A stretch of 64,000 bases of DNA, from positions 452,273 to 516,272 of the forward strand of contig JAQTOU010000001.1 of the NCBI GenBank assembly GCA_028713125.1. Direction: 5' to 3'. Made by a program: the position numbers and the translations under genes. The notes beneath the pieces were generated by a model, which saw nothing but the letters and a program-made list of their open reading frames with translations, was not told where the DNA came from and did no database searches. The DNA comes from Elusimicrobiales bacterium. GTDB taxonomy: Bacteria; Elusimicrobiota; Elusimicrobia; Elusimicrobiales; UBA9959. Of the stretch, positions 1-9,143 are shown in pieces (position 1 is the stretch's first letter; every line of letters begins with the position of its first letter).

Positions 1-84
1 AGAGAGAAGGTACCCGGCGAGAAAAAAAACGGGGATAACCAGGTTAATGAAGACTCTCTGCTTGACGGGCGCCGGTTTTATCAT
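1..84 (-). CDS. Membrane protein, N-terminal fragment cut by window edge (MIKPAPVKQRVFINLVIPVFFLAGYLLS...)
   Basis: ATG at 82-84 overlaps the TGA stop of the next upstream gene (ATGA); open to the window edge; hydrophobic N-terminal segment. Confidence 0.5.
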   Translation of the reverse strand, partial: MIKPAPVKQRVFINLVIPVFFLAGYLLS

Positions 85-1580
85 AAGTCCTGCCCGGTGC
101 GGGAAAGTTCGCCGCCGGCGGCGTATTGAGGAGCGTTACCTTCGGGCGGCCGGGCTTCGCCAAGCCATTTGCTGGCGACCCGGTACTGCAGAAATGAAAA
201 ATACAGGACGGAGATAGACAGCATCCCGAGCGAAGGCAGAAAACCGGGCGCGTGAAAAAGGACCAGCGGAAGAAAAAGCGCTGACAGAAACAAAGCTTTA
301 AGGATCGGCCCGGTTTCCAGGCTCAGTCCGACCATGGAATTAATTACCCGCCACATCCCCAGCGTGGTGATCAGCCCGCAGACCGCCAGCACCGACGGGA
401 CAAGCGTGGACGGGTCCGGGGACAGCGCCGCAAAGTAGACGCCGGCGATGGCCGCCACGCCGCCTAGAAGGTACGGCATTACAAGCGCCCTGGTCCGCAT
501 TTCCGAGTGCGCTCCCGAGGTAAGGATATTCGTGGTCATCCGGAAGAATTCCATGAAAGCCCCATACCTGGCGTAAACGAAGACGCTGTGGTACTTTGGC
601 GCGACTAAAAAGCGCGTCAGATATTCCGAAGAGCCTATTATGAAGAACAGGTAGATTATGTATACAGGGATCACCTTGGAAACCAGCTCTATCAGGGCGG
701 CCCGGCGCGCGTCTTTATCCCCCCCGCTGATCCGGCGGTAAAATGGCGGCATATATATCTGCTGGACGAGGGACTCCAGGATGCCCGCCACGCTCGTGGC
801 GATGCTGAAACCTACCGCAAGATAACCGAGGAACTCGGCCCCGTTTATTTTTTCCACCAGGAGCCTGTAGGACTGGCCCTGGGCCCACATGAAAAAAGTC
901 GCGCCGGCCAGCGGGACGGCGAAGACGGCGATATTCGAAAAAGCGGCCTTGCTGACGTAGCGCAGCGCGCCACCGCCAGCCGCCCGGGGCTCACGGACCT
1001 TTTTCCGGAAAACATAGGCGCCGAGAACGGTCACAAGTGCCATTGCGGCGACCTGCCCCGACATCCAGACTACGGCGGACGGAGAAGCCACGCGGATAAA
1101 GATAACCGAGAACAGGAGCCCTAAACCCGCGGTAGCCAGGGTCAGAAGGACGAAACTGACCTTATGGCCCAGGGCGTTCAAAAAAGGGATGAAGATCTGG
1201 TTCCAGTTAAGCGCGTAAACGTAAAAGGAAACTATCAGGGCTAAAGACAGCCCGGACAGCCCCGCCCCTATCCCGAAAAACCTCCAGGACAGCCAGACCG
1301 TTATAAAGGCCAGGACCGAAACGCCGAGCAAAAATAAATTATAACCGAGCAAATGGTCGAAAATGCTTTTGGAATCATGCCAGAAAAATAATTTCCTGTT
1401 AAGGTAGATACAGACCGGGCTGAGCAGGAACATCCCGAACAGGGTCGCCATGGAAAGGATGAGGTAGGTATTCCCGACGTCCGCCGGGGAAAGGAAAGTG
1501 GTCAGAAGCCTGAAAGCGGCTATCGTGAGAACGGCCTGCGCGCCGCGGCCGGCGACAAGGATGAGCACTTCGCTTTTCAA
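81..1580 (-). CDS. Polysaccharide flippase (Wzx / MATE-MOP superfamily)
   Basis: 499 aa, many hydrophobic helices, Wzx-like N-terminus; in glycosyltransferase operon. Confidence 0.75.
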   Translation of the reverse strand: MKSEVLILVAGRGAQAVLTIAAFRLLTTFLSPADVGNTYLILSMATLFGMFLLSPVCIYLNRKLFFWHDSKSIFDHLLGYNLFLLGVSVLAFITVWLSWRFFGIGAGLSGLSLALIVSFYVYALNWNQIFIPFLNALGHKVSFVLLTLATAGLGLLFSVIFIRVASPSAVVWMSGQVAAMALVTVLGAYVFRKKVREPRAAGGGALRYVSKAAFSNIAVFAVPLAGATFFMWAQGQSYRLLVEKINGAEFLGYLAVGFSIATSVAGILESLVQQIYMPPFYRRISGGDKDARRAALIELVSKVIPVYIIYLFFIIGSSEYLTRFLVAPKYHSVFVYARYGAFMEFFRMTTNILTSGAHSEMRTRALVMPYLLGGVAAIAGVYFAALSPDPSTLVPSVLAVCGLITTLGMWRVINSMVGLSLETGPILKALFLSALFLPLVLFHAPGFLPSLGMLSISVLYFSFLQYRVASKWLGEARPPEGNAPQYAAGGELSRTGQDL

Positions 1581-2719
1581 GCGGCCTCCTTTTTTTCCTT
1601 AACCATGCGCTGCAGGAGGTCCACCGTCATCACTGCCGACCTCTCCCAGGTAAACCCGAGGGAGCGCGCGTACGCGGCCGCGGAAGCTTTTTCTTTTTTT
1701 TCTTTATCCCAGGCAAGCACCTCGCTGACGCGCGCCGCGAGCATCTCGCCGTCGCCCGGCTTGTAATAAAGCGCGGTCTCGCCGTAAAATTCCGGGAGGG
1801 GCGCGTTATCGGCGGCGATGCAGACCGCCCCGCAGTTCATTGATTCGAGAACGGTGTTCGGCCCGGCCTCGACCCGGCTGGTCATGACGAAAGCCGAGCA
1901 GTTCTTATAGCACCAGGTCATTTTCTCCGCCGAGATCTGCCCGGCCCAGCAAAGATCCGTCACCACCCCCGCCTCCCGCGCCATCTTTTTCAGATGGAGC
2001 TCGTACTGGTGCATATCTTCTTTAGCGTGCCCGGCGATGAGTATCCTGACGGGGGCCCCCAGCGTTTTCCTGGAGTACTCGGCGCACTTTACGATATCCT
2101 CCAGGCTGCGGTACGGCTCGATCGACCCGGCGGTAAAGACAAAACTTTGCCAATCCGCGGGCAGGGCGTCGGGCCTTACGGCTTTTTCCGCCGACAAAGG
2201 GGTCCCAAAATATATGGACTCTATTTTTTCTTCGGGAACGTCCCATTCGCTTACAAGGAACTGCCTGACGAAGCCGGAGATGGCGATAACTTTCGCGGCC
2301 TGGCGCACGGCCCTGCGCGTCTCGTGCCTTTGCACCATAAGCTTGAATTTCTGCCAAAGGCCGTACCATTCCCAGGAAACAAGCGGGGCCATGTTCTGTA
2401 TCATCGTCACTACCGGGACCTTCCCGAACCCGGCCACCCTCGCCGTCGGGACGAAGATAATATCCGGGCGATAGGAAGAGAGCAGTTTTTCCATTTCAGC
2501 GTCTATCCCGCTGCTTAAAGGCCTGAACGGCGCGCAGGCCTCGAACCGTATCTTCTCGTTAGGAGCCGCCAGCTCCTCTATCCCGATAGAGCGCGGGGAA
2601 ACGCAAAGAATGGACTCTACCCGCGGGTCGGCCGCGAGGCGCGGCAAAATGCTCTGGAGGTAATTTTTATACCCGCCGCTTATCCCCCCGCCGGTATGGT
2701 TTATGATGGCCAGTTTCAT
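1577..2719 (-). CDS. Glycosyltransferase family 4
   Basis: GGGISGGYKNYL N-terminus and EAGPNTVLESMNCGA C-terminal donor-site motif. Confidence 0.85.
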   Translation of the reverse strand: MKLAIINHTGGGISGGYKNYLQSILPRLAADPRVESILCVSPRSIGIEELAAPNEKIRFEACAPFRPLSSGIDAEMEKLLSSYRPDIIFVPTARVAGFGKVPVVTMIQNMAPLVSWEWYGLWQKFKLMVQRHETRRAVRQAAKVIAISGFVRQFLVSEWDVPEEKIESIYFGTPLSAEKAVRPDALPADWQSFVFTAGSIEPYRSLEDIVKCAEYSRKTLGAPVRILIAGHAKEDMHQYELHLKKMAREAGVVTDLCWAGQISAEKMTWCYKNCSAFVMTSRVEAGPNTVLESMNCGAVCIAADNAPLPEFYGETALYYKPGDGEMLAARVSEVLAWDKEKKEKASAAAYARSLGFTWERSAVMTVDLLQRMVKEKKEAA

Positions 2720-3765
2720 ATCAGGCCGCCGGGCTTAGTGTTTGAACGCGCGGCCCACTCCCCCGCGAGGCGCCGGGGCAAATTCGAGCCGAAGAATTTA
2801 TTACGCAGCAGCGCAAGCGCGTGCCCCGAAGCTAAAAGGCTCGCCCCGAAGCGCAGCAGGCCGGCCGGCCCGCCGCCGGAAGAAACGAATTTATCGCGGG
2901 CTTCCCACCAGGCCTTTCTCTGTTCCGGTATGCCGTACTGGTCCACCTTTGCTCCCACCCACTCCCGGAACTCGCCCCATTCCGCTTCGTCCCTCGCCGC
3001 CGAAGGATCTCTCCGCCCGGCCTTTAGCAGCAAGTGGCATACCGCCGCGGCGGCCGCGTCGCAGATCTGCCGCACTCCGCTGCCGTGCAGGGACATCTGT
3101 CCAGGATGTTTTCGTATCTTCACAAGCGGGGCTGGAAGGCAGGCGATCCGGCCCTGCAGGGACAGCTCCAGCCAGAACCGCCAGTCCTCGGCCCGGCTGA
3201 TAAGTTTATTATACCCGCCGGCCCGCCTCGCGGCCCCGGCGCTGTAGAAAGCCGAGGAATGAGGAAAAAAAGCCTGAAGACGCTCGAGCCTTGAGACGAG
3301 GGCCCGGTGCGCCCGCGGATACCTGTGCTCCGCCACTACCTCGCCCGCCTCGTTTATCTCGACAAAGCCTGAACCAAGCAGGACTACTTCAGGATGCTCC
3401 CTGGCGAAGGCGAGCTGCCGCTCGAGGCGCGCCGGTTCGCAGAGATCGTCCTGGTCCACCCTGGCTATCCAGGCGCCGCGGGCTTTGGCTATCCCGGCGT
3501 TCAGGGAATCGCCGAGCCCGGTGTTAGGCTTGGCAATGACTACAATGCGCTGGTCCTTCGCGGCGTAGCGCTTTATTATCTCGAGCGTGTCGTCCTTGGA
3601 CCCGTCGTCCACCATGATAAATTCAAAGTCCGCATAAGTCTGCGCGAGCACGCTTTCTATAGCTTCGCCCAGCCAGCGCCCGCCGTTATAGCAGGACATC
3701 AGCACGGAAACCCCCGGGGTCCCTGAAGGCGGCGCCTGGTTCATTCGGGCTTTTTCCTCAGCCAT
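2716..3765 (-). CDS. Glycosyltransferase family 2
   Basis: VSVLMSCYNGGRWLGEAIESVLAQTYADFEFIMVDDGSKDDT motif, RVDQDD. Confidence 0.9.
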   Translation of the reverse strand: MAEEKARMNQAPPSGTPGVSVLMSCYNGGRWLGEAIESVLAQTYADFEFIMVDDGSKDDTLEIIKRYAAKDQRIVVIAKPNTGLGDSLNAGIAKARGAWIARVDQDDLCEPARLERQLAFAREHPEVVLLGSGFVEINEAGEVVAEHRYPRAHRALVSRLERLQAFFPHSSAFYSAGAARRAGGYNKLISRAEDWRFWLELSLQGRIACLPAPLVKIRKHPGQMSLHGSGVRQICDAAAAAVCHLLLKAGRRDPSAARDEAEWGEFREWVGAKVDQYGIPEQRKAWWEARDKFVSSGGGPAGLLRFGASLLASGHALALLRNKFFGSNLPRRLAGEWAARSNTKPGGLI

Positions 3766-4682
3766 TCCAGAGTATTCTTTATCCCGGTCCTGATATCAGT
3801 GGGCCGGAAACCCGTCAAAGACTTAAGGCGGCGTATATCCAGGACCACCCTGGGCACGTCGAACTTGCGCCCCGGCTTTCTTTCTATCTTGAAATCCCCC
3901 GCCAGGCCCCTGAGCAGGCGCAGTACCTCGTTCACCGAATAGCCTTTCCCCGACCCGACATTTATTATCTCGCCGGAGGCGCCCAGGTCTATCAGTTTCT
4001 TCACGGCCTTTACGCAGTCCGCTATATAAACATAATCCCTGACCACTTTCCCGTCGCCCCAGACCGTTACAAGTTTTCCGTCGCGCACGTTCCTGAGCGC
4101 CACGTTGATAAGCCCCTGCACTTGGGAGGAATGATATTCCCCGTAGGGATTGGAGATCCTCAGCACAAGGTATTCCAGGCCGTGCAGGTAGGCGCTCAGC
4201 TGGATATATTTTTCGATAGCGAGCTTGACGGTGCCGTGGGAGCAGATCGGGTTCGTGGAAGCGTTTTCCGGGATGCCGCCGCCGCGCGCATGGGCCGTCT
4301 CAGGGCCGTAGACAGTCCCGCCCGAAGAGGCGAAAACTATTTTACGGGCCCCGTATTTGCGCATCAGGCACAAAAGCCGCACGGTCGGGACCAGGTTGGA
4401 TTCGATATCGTAAACCATCTCGAAACCGTCCGAGGCGGCCGGCACCGTGGTGGAGACCAGGTGCAGGACGGTATCCACTTTGTTTTCCCTGAAAACTTTT
4501 TCAAGAGCGGCCTGGGAATCGAAATCTCCGCCGTAATATCTGACCCCTTTGCGGCGTACGGCTTTCTTCAGCGCGGCCGGGCGGTCGAAGACTATAAGAG
4601 AATAGCGCCGGTCACCGGAGAATTCCTCCAGCAGGTTCTTCCCTATAAATCCCAGGCCGCCAAGTATCAGTATATTTTTCAT
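3741..4682 (-). CDS. NAD-dependent epimerase/dehydratase (extended SDR)
   Basis: MKNILILGGLGFIGKNL Rossmann start; start trimmed from ORF track to the internal ATG at 4680-4682. Confidence 0.85.
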   Translation of the reverse strand: MKNILILGGLGFIGKNLLEEFSGDRRYSLIVFDRPAALKKAVRRKGVRYYGGDFDSQAALEKVFRENKVDTVLHLVSTTVPAASDGFEMVYDIESNLVPTVRLLCLMRKYGARKIVFASSGGTVYGPETAHARGGGIPENASTNPICSHGTVKLAIEKYIQLSAYLHGLEYLVLRISNPYGEYHSSQVQGLINVALRNVRDGKLVTVWGDGKVVRDYVYIADCVKAVKKLIDLGASGEIINVGSGKGYSVNEVLRLLRGLAGDFKIERKPGRKFDVPRVVLDIRRLKSLTGFRPTDIRTGIKNTLEWLRKKPE

Positions 4683-4689
4683 TTTAGCC

Positions 4690-5550
4690 TTAAAGTTTGA
4701 TCCACCGTACCGGGAGAATATCTTCGTTGGCAAAACTTTTCTTCGGCGCCACCACTATTTTCCCGGGCGCGTTCGAGAGCCAGGCCCCCCACCAGCTGAA
4801 AGTGCTGTTGGCGATTATAAAATGCGAGCACTTCGACATCAGCCACAGGTCAGCGCAGGCGGCCTCGTCGCCCTTATTATGGGAGACTACGGTCACCCGC
4901 CATTCCGGCAGTTCCAGGCGGGCCATTGCGTCTCCGGGCTCCTCCGAGAAAAGGAAATACCTGGGTTTCCCCAGCTTGGCCTCCGCATACTCCAGCGCTC
5001 TTTTGTAATAATCCGGACCGAGCGTCGCGGAGGAGTCTCCTGCCGCGAAACTGCGGACATGCAGGGCCACCGAAGGCCCCGAAACTATTTCCGCGCCCAG
5101 CCTGAGGTTCTGTTCATCGGCCGGAGATATGATACGCAGGTCTTCGCGCAGCTGTTCTTCTACGTCTTTGAAATAGTCCTCGGAATGCCAGTACCCGTCC
5201 AAATAAAGGGAACCGCTCACTTTAAGATCAAGCAGCCGTCTGTCGAAGTCGAGCCCCTCCTGCTCCAGGTAGGGCCTCTGCCCGAATGGCTTGCGGCGCG
5301 ACAGGAACATAGCCAGGCCGCGCCTGTAGCGCTCGAAAGGCTCAAGGCGCTCCGCCGGAGTCGCTTTGCGTGCCGTGATGCCGAACTTATCCAGCATATA
5401 TTTGCGCCGGTACTGGATGTCCCGCGCAAAACCCGTGACATCGTCTATCACCAGTTCGGCTTTATTGGCCAAAGCCAGGCGGCGCGCGGCGGCATAGCAG
5501 AACAGCTGGTTGCCCAGCCCGCCTTTTATCCGGACGATGACTTTAGCCAT
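4690..5550 (-). CDS. Alpha-1,2-fucosyltransferase family GT11
   Basis: KGGLGNQLFCYAAARRLA, HVRSFAAGD, NSTFSWWGAWLS motifs. Confidence 0.88.
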   Translation of the reverse strand: MAKVIVRIKGGLGNQLFCYAAARRLALANKAELVIDDVTGFARDIQYRRKYMLDKFGITARKATPAERLEPFERYRRGLAMFLSRRKPFGQRPYLEQEGLDFDRRLLDLKVSGSLYLDGYWHSEDYFKDVEEQLREDLRIISPADEQNLRLGAEIVSGPSVALHVRSFAAGDSSATLGPDYYKRALEYAEAKLGKPRYFLFSEEPGDAMARLELPEWRVTVVSHNKGDEAACADLWLMSKCSHFIIANSTFSWWGAWLSNAPGKIVVAPKKSFANEDILPVRWIKL

Positions 5551-5571
5551 TATATTCCGTCGCCGGGCCGC

Positions 5572-6450
5572 TCAGCGCAGCCAGGAGAACAAACCCTTCT
5601 TCTCTTCGGGCGGCATTACCAGGTAGGAGAAAGCCTCGAGATTCTTCAGGAGGTACTCCGGGTAAGTCGCGTCTATCTCCACTCTTTTGAATTTAGAGGA
5701 GCGTCCGAAAACGTCCTTTTTTCCGGCGATATTCTTCCCTATCTTCGAAAGTATCCTGGTGGTGTTGAACTCCTGGTGCGCCGCTGATTTTATCTTGTGG
5801 GCCACCCGTGTCGCGACATCTTCATCCTTGCTTCCGCCCATATAAGTAAAGTGCCAACCGCCGTCGGCCACCCGGACGCTCCGCTCCGGAGTCTTATTGA
5901 TCCTGAGCTCCGCCAGCGGGAACCTGTCCAGCAGGCCCAGCCGGAAAAGGTAGGTCCCAAGCCACTGTTTATGCTTCACTCCGGCGAAATCGCCGGCGTA
6001 GGAAAGCAGCTTGCCTGAAATTTCCTCGAGGTTCAGGTAAAAATAGAACTGGCGCTGGGCGAACTGGTAGATCTTCTCCGGGTCGAAGGCGGCCAGGATC
6101 TCCTTTATCTTCGCCGGGTTCGGTATCTCGTCCAGGTCGCTGTACATTATAACGTCGTCCTTCGAGCAGCCTGTCAGGCCGCGGGAGCGCGCGTTCTTCT
6201 GGAACACGTCCCTGTCGAAAGGCGAAACGCCGGGGCCGTCCGGGGTGTCCGACACGATTATGTGTATTATCTTGCCGTGGAATTCTTTAAAAAGCTCTTT
6301 ATTGTCATTGTAAAACAGCGGCTTGGGCTGGCCGGAAAAAGTTAGCGTTGATTCCACTATCACGAACTTGTCCACGACCTGGTCCAGCACGTTAAGCCTT
6401 AGTTTAAGCAGGTCCAGTTCGTTAAAGAACTGAAAACAATCGTAGAGCAT
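5572..6450 (-). CDS. Glycosyltransferase family 17-like
   Basis: MLYDCFQFFNELDLLKLRLNVLDQVVDKFVIVES...TFSGQPKP and DLDEIP motif typical of GT17. Confidence 0.85.
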   Translation of the reverse strand: MLYDCFQFFNELDLLKLRLNVLDQVVDKFVIVESTLTFSGQPKPLFYNDNKELFKEFHGKIIHIIVSDTPDGPGVSPFDRDVFQKNARSRGLTGCSKDDVIMYSDLDEIPNPAKIKEILAAFDPEKIYQFAQRQFYFYLNLEEISGKLLSYAGDFAGVKHKQWLGTYLFRLGLLDRFPLAELRINKTPERSVRVADGGWHFTYMGGSKDEDVATRVAHKIKSAAHQEFNTTRILSKIGKNIAGKKDVFGRSSKFKRVEIDATYPEYLLKNLEAFSYLVMPPEEKKGLFSWLR

Positions 6451-6494
6451 GGCACTATCTCCCTTGGCAGGATATGTTTCCCTAATATATATAT

Positions 6495-6503
6495 ATTATA
6501 GCA
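6495..6503 (-). promoter_or_regulatory. Extended -10 promoter element TGCTATAAT
   Basis: revcomp of attatagca, upstream of gene starting at 6450. Confidence 0.5.
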
Positions 6504-6580
6504 AAGGCCCCCGCCCGGGCAGAGATACGGCAAAGGTCCCGGCTCTGCAGCCGGGGCGCTGATACGCTAAACACTAGCGG

Positions 6581-7240
6581 TTATGGTCGGGCTTTGCGGC
6601 GGGTTTTCTTCGTCAGGTAAAAGAACCCGTTGCCGAACCGGTTATCGTTCTTGGTCCATTTCTCTTTCAGGTAGCCGAAAGAGTAATCGAACTTCTCCAG
6701 TTTAAAGCCGGCGCGCAGGAATTGGTTTATCCACCACTCCTCGTCCTTCCTGGTGACGTGGGTATGGTCTATTTCGTACTCGCGGATGCGGAACCTGTCA
6801 TTGTCGCCCAGCGGGATCACGAAAAAAGCTTTGGTGCACATCTTGCTGAAAATATCCAGGAGTTCCGGGACCACGGCTTCCTCGACATGTTCAAGCACGT
6901 CCTTGCCGAGGAGCAGCTCGGTCTTGTACTTCAGGATATCTTTATGGGAGGCGATATGAAAGACATGTTTCTTGACTTCGGGCAGGGCGTTGCCCACGGC
7001 GTATTTGCTTACGTCCAGGCCTATCACGCTCTTGCCCAGCAGGCGCAGCGCCTTTACCAGGAACCCTTTGGCGCAGCCGTAGTCTATGGCCTCCTGGAAC
7101 TCGATCTTATTGCAGATAGCGACCGCCTCGCTGATGGAGCGGGTCGGCATCCAGGTAAAATTCTGATAACCGCTGAGCCCTTTCGCCACCCCGTTCTCGA
7201 AATAATCCTCGTTATATTTATGCGAACTCATTATGTTCAA
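6581..7240 (-). CDS. Class I SAM-dependent methyltransferase
   Basis: AIDYGCAKGFLVKALRLLGKSVIGLDVS motif I; LLGKDVLEHVEE. Confidence 0.8.
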   Translation of the reverse strand: MNIMSSHKYNEDYFENGVAKGLSGYQNFTWMPTRSISEAVAICNKIEFQEAIDYGCAKGFLVKALRLLGKSVIGLDVSKYAVGNALPEVKKHVFHIASHKDILKYKTELLLGKDVLEHVEEAVVPELLDIFSKMCTKAFFVIPLGDNDRFRIREYEIDHTHVTRKDEEWWINQFLRAGFKLEKFDYSFGYLKEKWTKNDNRFGNGFFYLTKKTRRKARP

Positions 7241-8252
7241 CCTCCATCAGCAATTCATCTATCAGCTCGTTCTGCATCGCGTACTTGCAATAGGAACACT
7301 TGTGGTGCCTGGTAGTCACCCCGCCCTTGTAGAAGTCCTCTATGCCGTCGATATCGCAGAGCATGAACTCGTCGTTCATCTTGTACTTGTTCTCTATCGC
7401 CAGCTCGGAGGAAGGGCAGACATAGACCTTGCCGTCCGTGAAGAGGAACGGCTTTACCATATGCATGTAGCAATTGTCGTTCCTGCGGCCCAGCTTGAAA
7501 TTAAAATCCGAGATGAAGGCGTACTTGGTATCCAGCTTCACCATCAGCGCCTTGACCGTCTCCATGTCCTTTTTAGCCTCTTCGGGCGGCTTTATGACGT
7601 TGATGGCGATGCGGGTGGGGATCTTGTTCTTCTCCACCCAGTCTATCATCTCGTAAAACTTTTCCGTGCGCTGGGAATGCAGCGACTTCCTTGTCACCCC
7701 GGCGTCCAGGAAACCGCCCTTTACGTGCGGATTATAGCTGGTATCGATGCTCTCGTCCCAAACGAAAGCCCCGGTGATCTTGGCTTTCAGCCCTTTGAAA
7801 ACGGAAAGATCGTAGGTATAGCCTTCCGTCCACCCGTACAGGCCCAGTCTCACCCAGGTGAACTTGTCCCAGGTCTTTACCCGGGCCAGGTCGCGGCCGT
7901 TGGTACAGATGCCGATCTTGAACCCGAGGTCGTAAGCGAAGCGGACGGCCTCGTCGAACTGCGGGTGGAGCGTGGGCTCCCCGCCGCCGGTGAATTCAAG
8001 GCCTTTCACGCCCAGCTTCCTGAAAGAGGTCAGCGCCTGTTTGATCTTCTCGATGCTGAGGACTTCGCTGGTTTTCCGGTTGGAGAAGCAGCAGAAACTG
8101 CAGTTCAGGGTGCAGATATTGCAGATGGACATATGCAGCATCACCGGGGAAGGGATCCCTCCTTCCTGCAGTATTTTCAGCTTATCAAGATGTTTGAGAA
8201 GCTTGCTGATATTGCTCGTAAAACTGCGCCCCTGGACTTTTTTTTCTGACAT
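7218..8252 (-). CDS. Radical SAM protein with C-terminal SPASM-like cysteines
   Basis: CNICTLNCSFCC (CX3CX2C), GGGEPTLHPQF, C-terminal CPSS...CSYCKYA. Confidence 0.85.
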   Translation of the reverse strand: MSEKKVQGRSFTSNISKLLKHLDKLKILQEGGIPSPVMLHMSICNICTLNCSFCCFSNRKTSEVLSIEKIKQALTSFRKLGVKGLEFTGGGEPTLHPQFDEAVRFAYDLGFKIGICTNGRDLARVKTWDKFTWVRLGLYGWTEGYTYDLSVFKGLKAKITGAFVWDESIDTSYNPHVKGGFLDAGVTRKSLHSQRTEKFYEMIDWVEKNKIPTRIAINVIKPPEEAKKDMETVKALMVKLDTKYAFISDFNFKLGRRNDNCYMHMVKPFLFTDGKVYVCPSSELAIENKYKMNDEFMLCDIDGIEDFYKGGVTTRHHKCSYCKYAMQNELIDELLMEVEHNEFA

Positions 8253-8305
8253 TGTCGTAAAAACTCCTGCCTGAAATAGCGGCCGCCGCGCGGACGTGTA
8301 TTCCT

Positions 8306-8314
8306 ATTTTATCA
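8306..8314 (-). promoter_or_regulatory. Extended -10-like TGATAAAAT
   Basis: revcomp of attttatca in AT-rich gap upstream of gene starting at 8252. Confidence 0.35.
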
Positions 8315-8352
8315 TTTTTAGCATTGCGGCGGGACGCCCCTCCGGCAGCCGG

Positions 8353-9120
8353 CTATTTCCTGCCGATAAGTTTGTTCCAGAGGCGTTCCCGGCGCCTCAG
8401 GGACAACTCCGGCCTGGAAACCAGTTTAGGCGTCTCCCGGGGGCGGAAAAAGCCGTTAAAGATCATCCACATCGCGCGCTCGACTACGTGCGCCTCCGTC
8501 CCACCGTTTATCCTTCCGTCCTCGGAAAAAATATCCATCAGGCCGCGCCAGAACTTGCGCGGATAGGCAAGGCACCGCTCTCTTTCCACCAGATACTGGG
8601 CTCCGGGCGAAAAGCGGATCCAGTCCACATGCTTGTAATCCTCAAAAAAAGTCTCCATAAAATCGTCGAAAGCGTGGAACGGGCATTTAGGCTCGAACCC
8701 TTTCTTGCGCATGGTCTGGTTATGGGATTTGATGTACCAGCTGTTATTGATCTCCATGTAGCCCCAGTCGACGAAAGAACATTTCCGGTGGCAATCGTTC
8801 TCTTTCAAATGCTCGTAGGATTCCAGCCCGGCGAACCAGTTCTTCTCCAGCAGCCGGTCTAGCTTTTCCTTATTGCAGTGGTCGAAGGGGTCGCCCTGAA
8901 CGAAAGCGATGGTCGGCGGCAGGCGGTCGTAATTGTCGTAGATATAATGGCAGATATCGTACTGGTTGCCGCCCATGTTCGGCACGTTCTCGAAATCGTA
9001 GCCTTTCACCTCTAGCGGTCCCTTGTTGTACACGAACACCTTGTTCTTATACCCGGAGAGCCACGAAAGGTCCTCCTTGTACCTGCTTACCACTAACAGC
9101 GCTTTTTCTTTTGATGGCAT
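8353..9120 (-). CDS. DUF3431-like protein
   Basis: VVSRYKEDLSWLSGYKNKVFVYNKGP...NMGGNQYDICHYIYDNYDRLP...FVQGDPFDH pattern. Confidence 0.7.
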   Translation of the reverse strand: MPSKEKALLVVSRYKEDLSWLSGYKNKVFVYNKGPLEVKGYDFENVPNMGGNQYDICHYIYDNYDRLPPTIAFVQGDPFDHCNKEKLDRLLEKNWFAGLESYEHLKENDCHRKCSFVDWGYMEINNSWYIKSHNQTMRKKGFEPKCPFHAFDDFMETFFEDYKHVDWIRFSPGAQYLVERERCLAYPRKFWRGLMDIFSEDGRINGGTEAHVVERAMWMIFNGFFRPRETPKLVSRPELSLRRRERLWNKLIGRK

Positions 9121-9143
9121 AGTTGTTCCTAAATCCTGAATTT

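Noticed and set aside
6483-6500. TATATATATATA run as a microsatellite or phase-variable tract
   Set aside because: Short and better explained as the AT-rich region following an extended -10 promoter
6538-6555. CCCGGCT-CTGC-AGCCGGG hairpin as terminator after the methyltransferase gene
   Set aside because: 7-bp stem without a following U-tract; too weak to call
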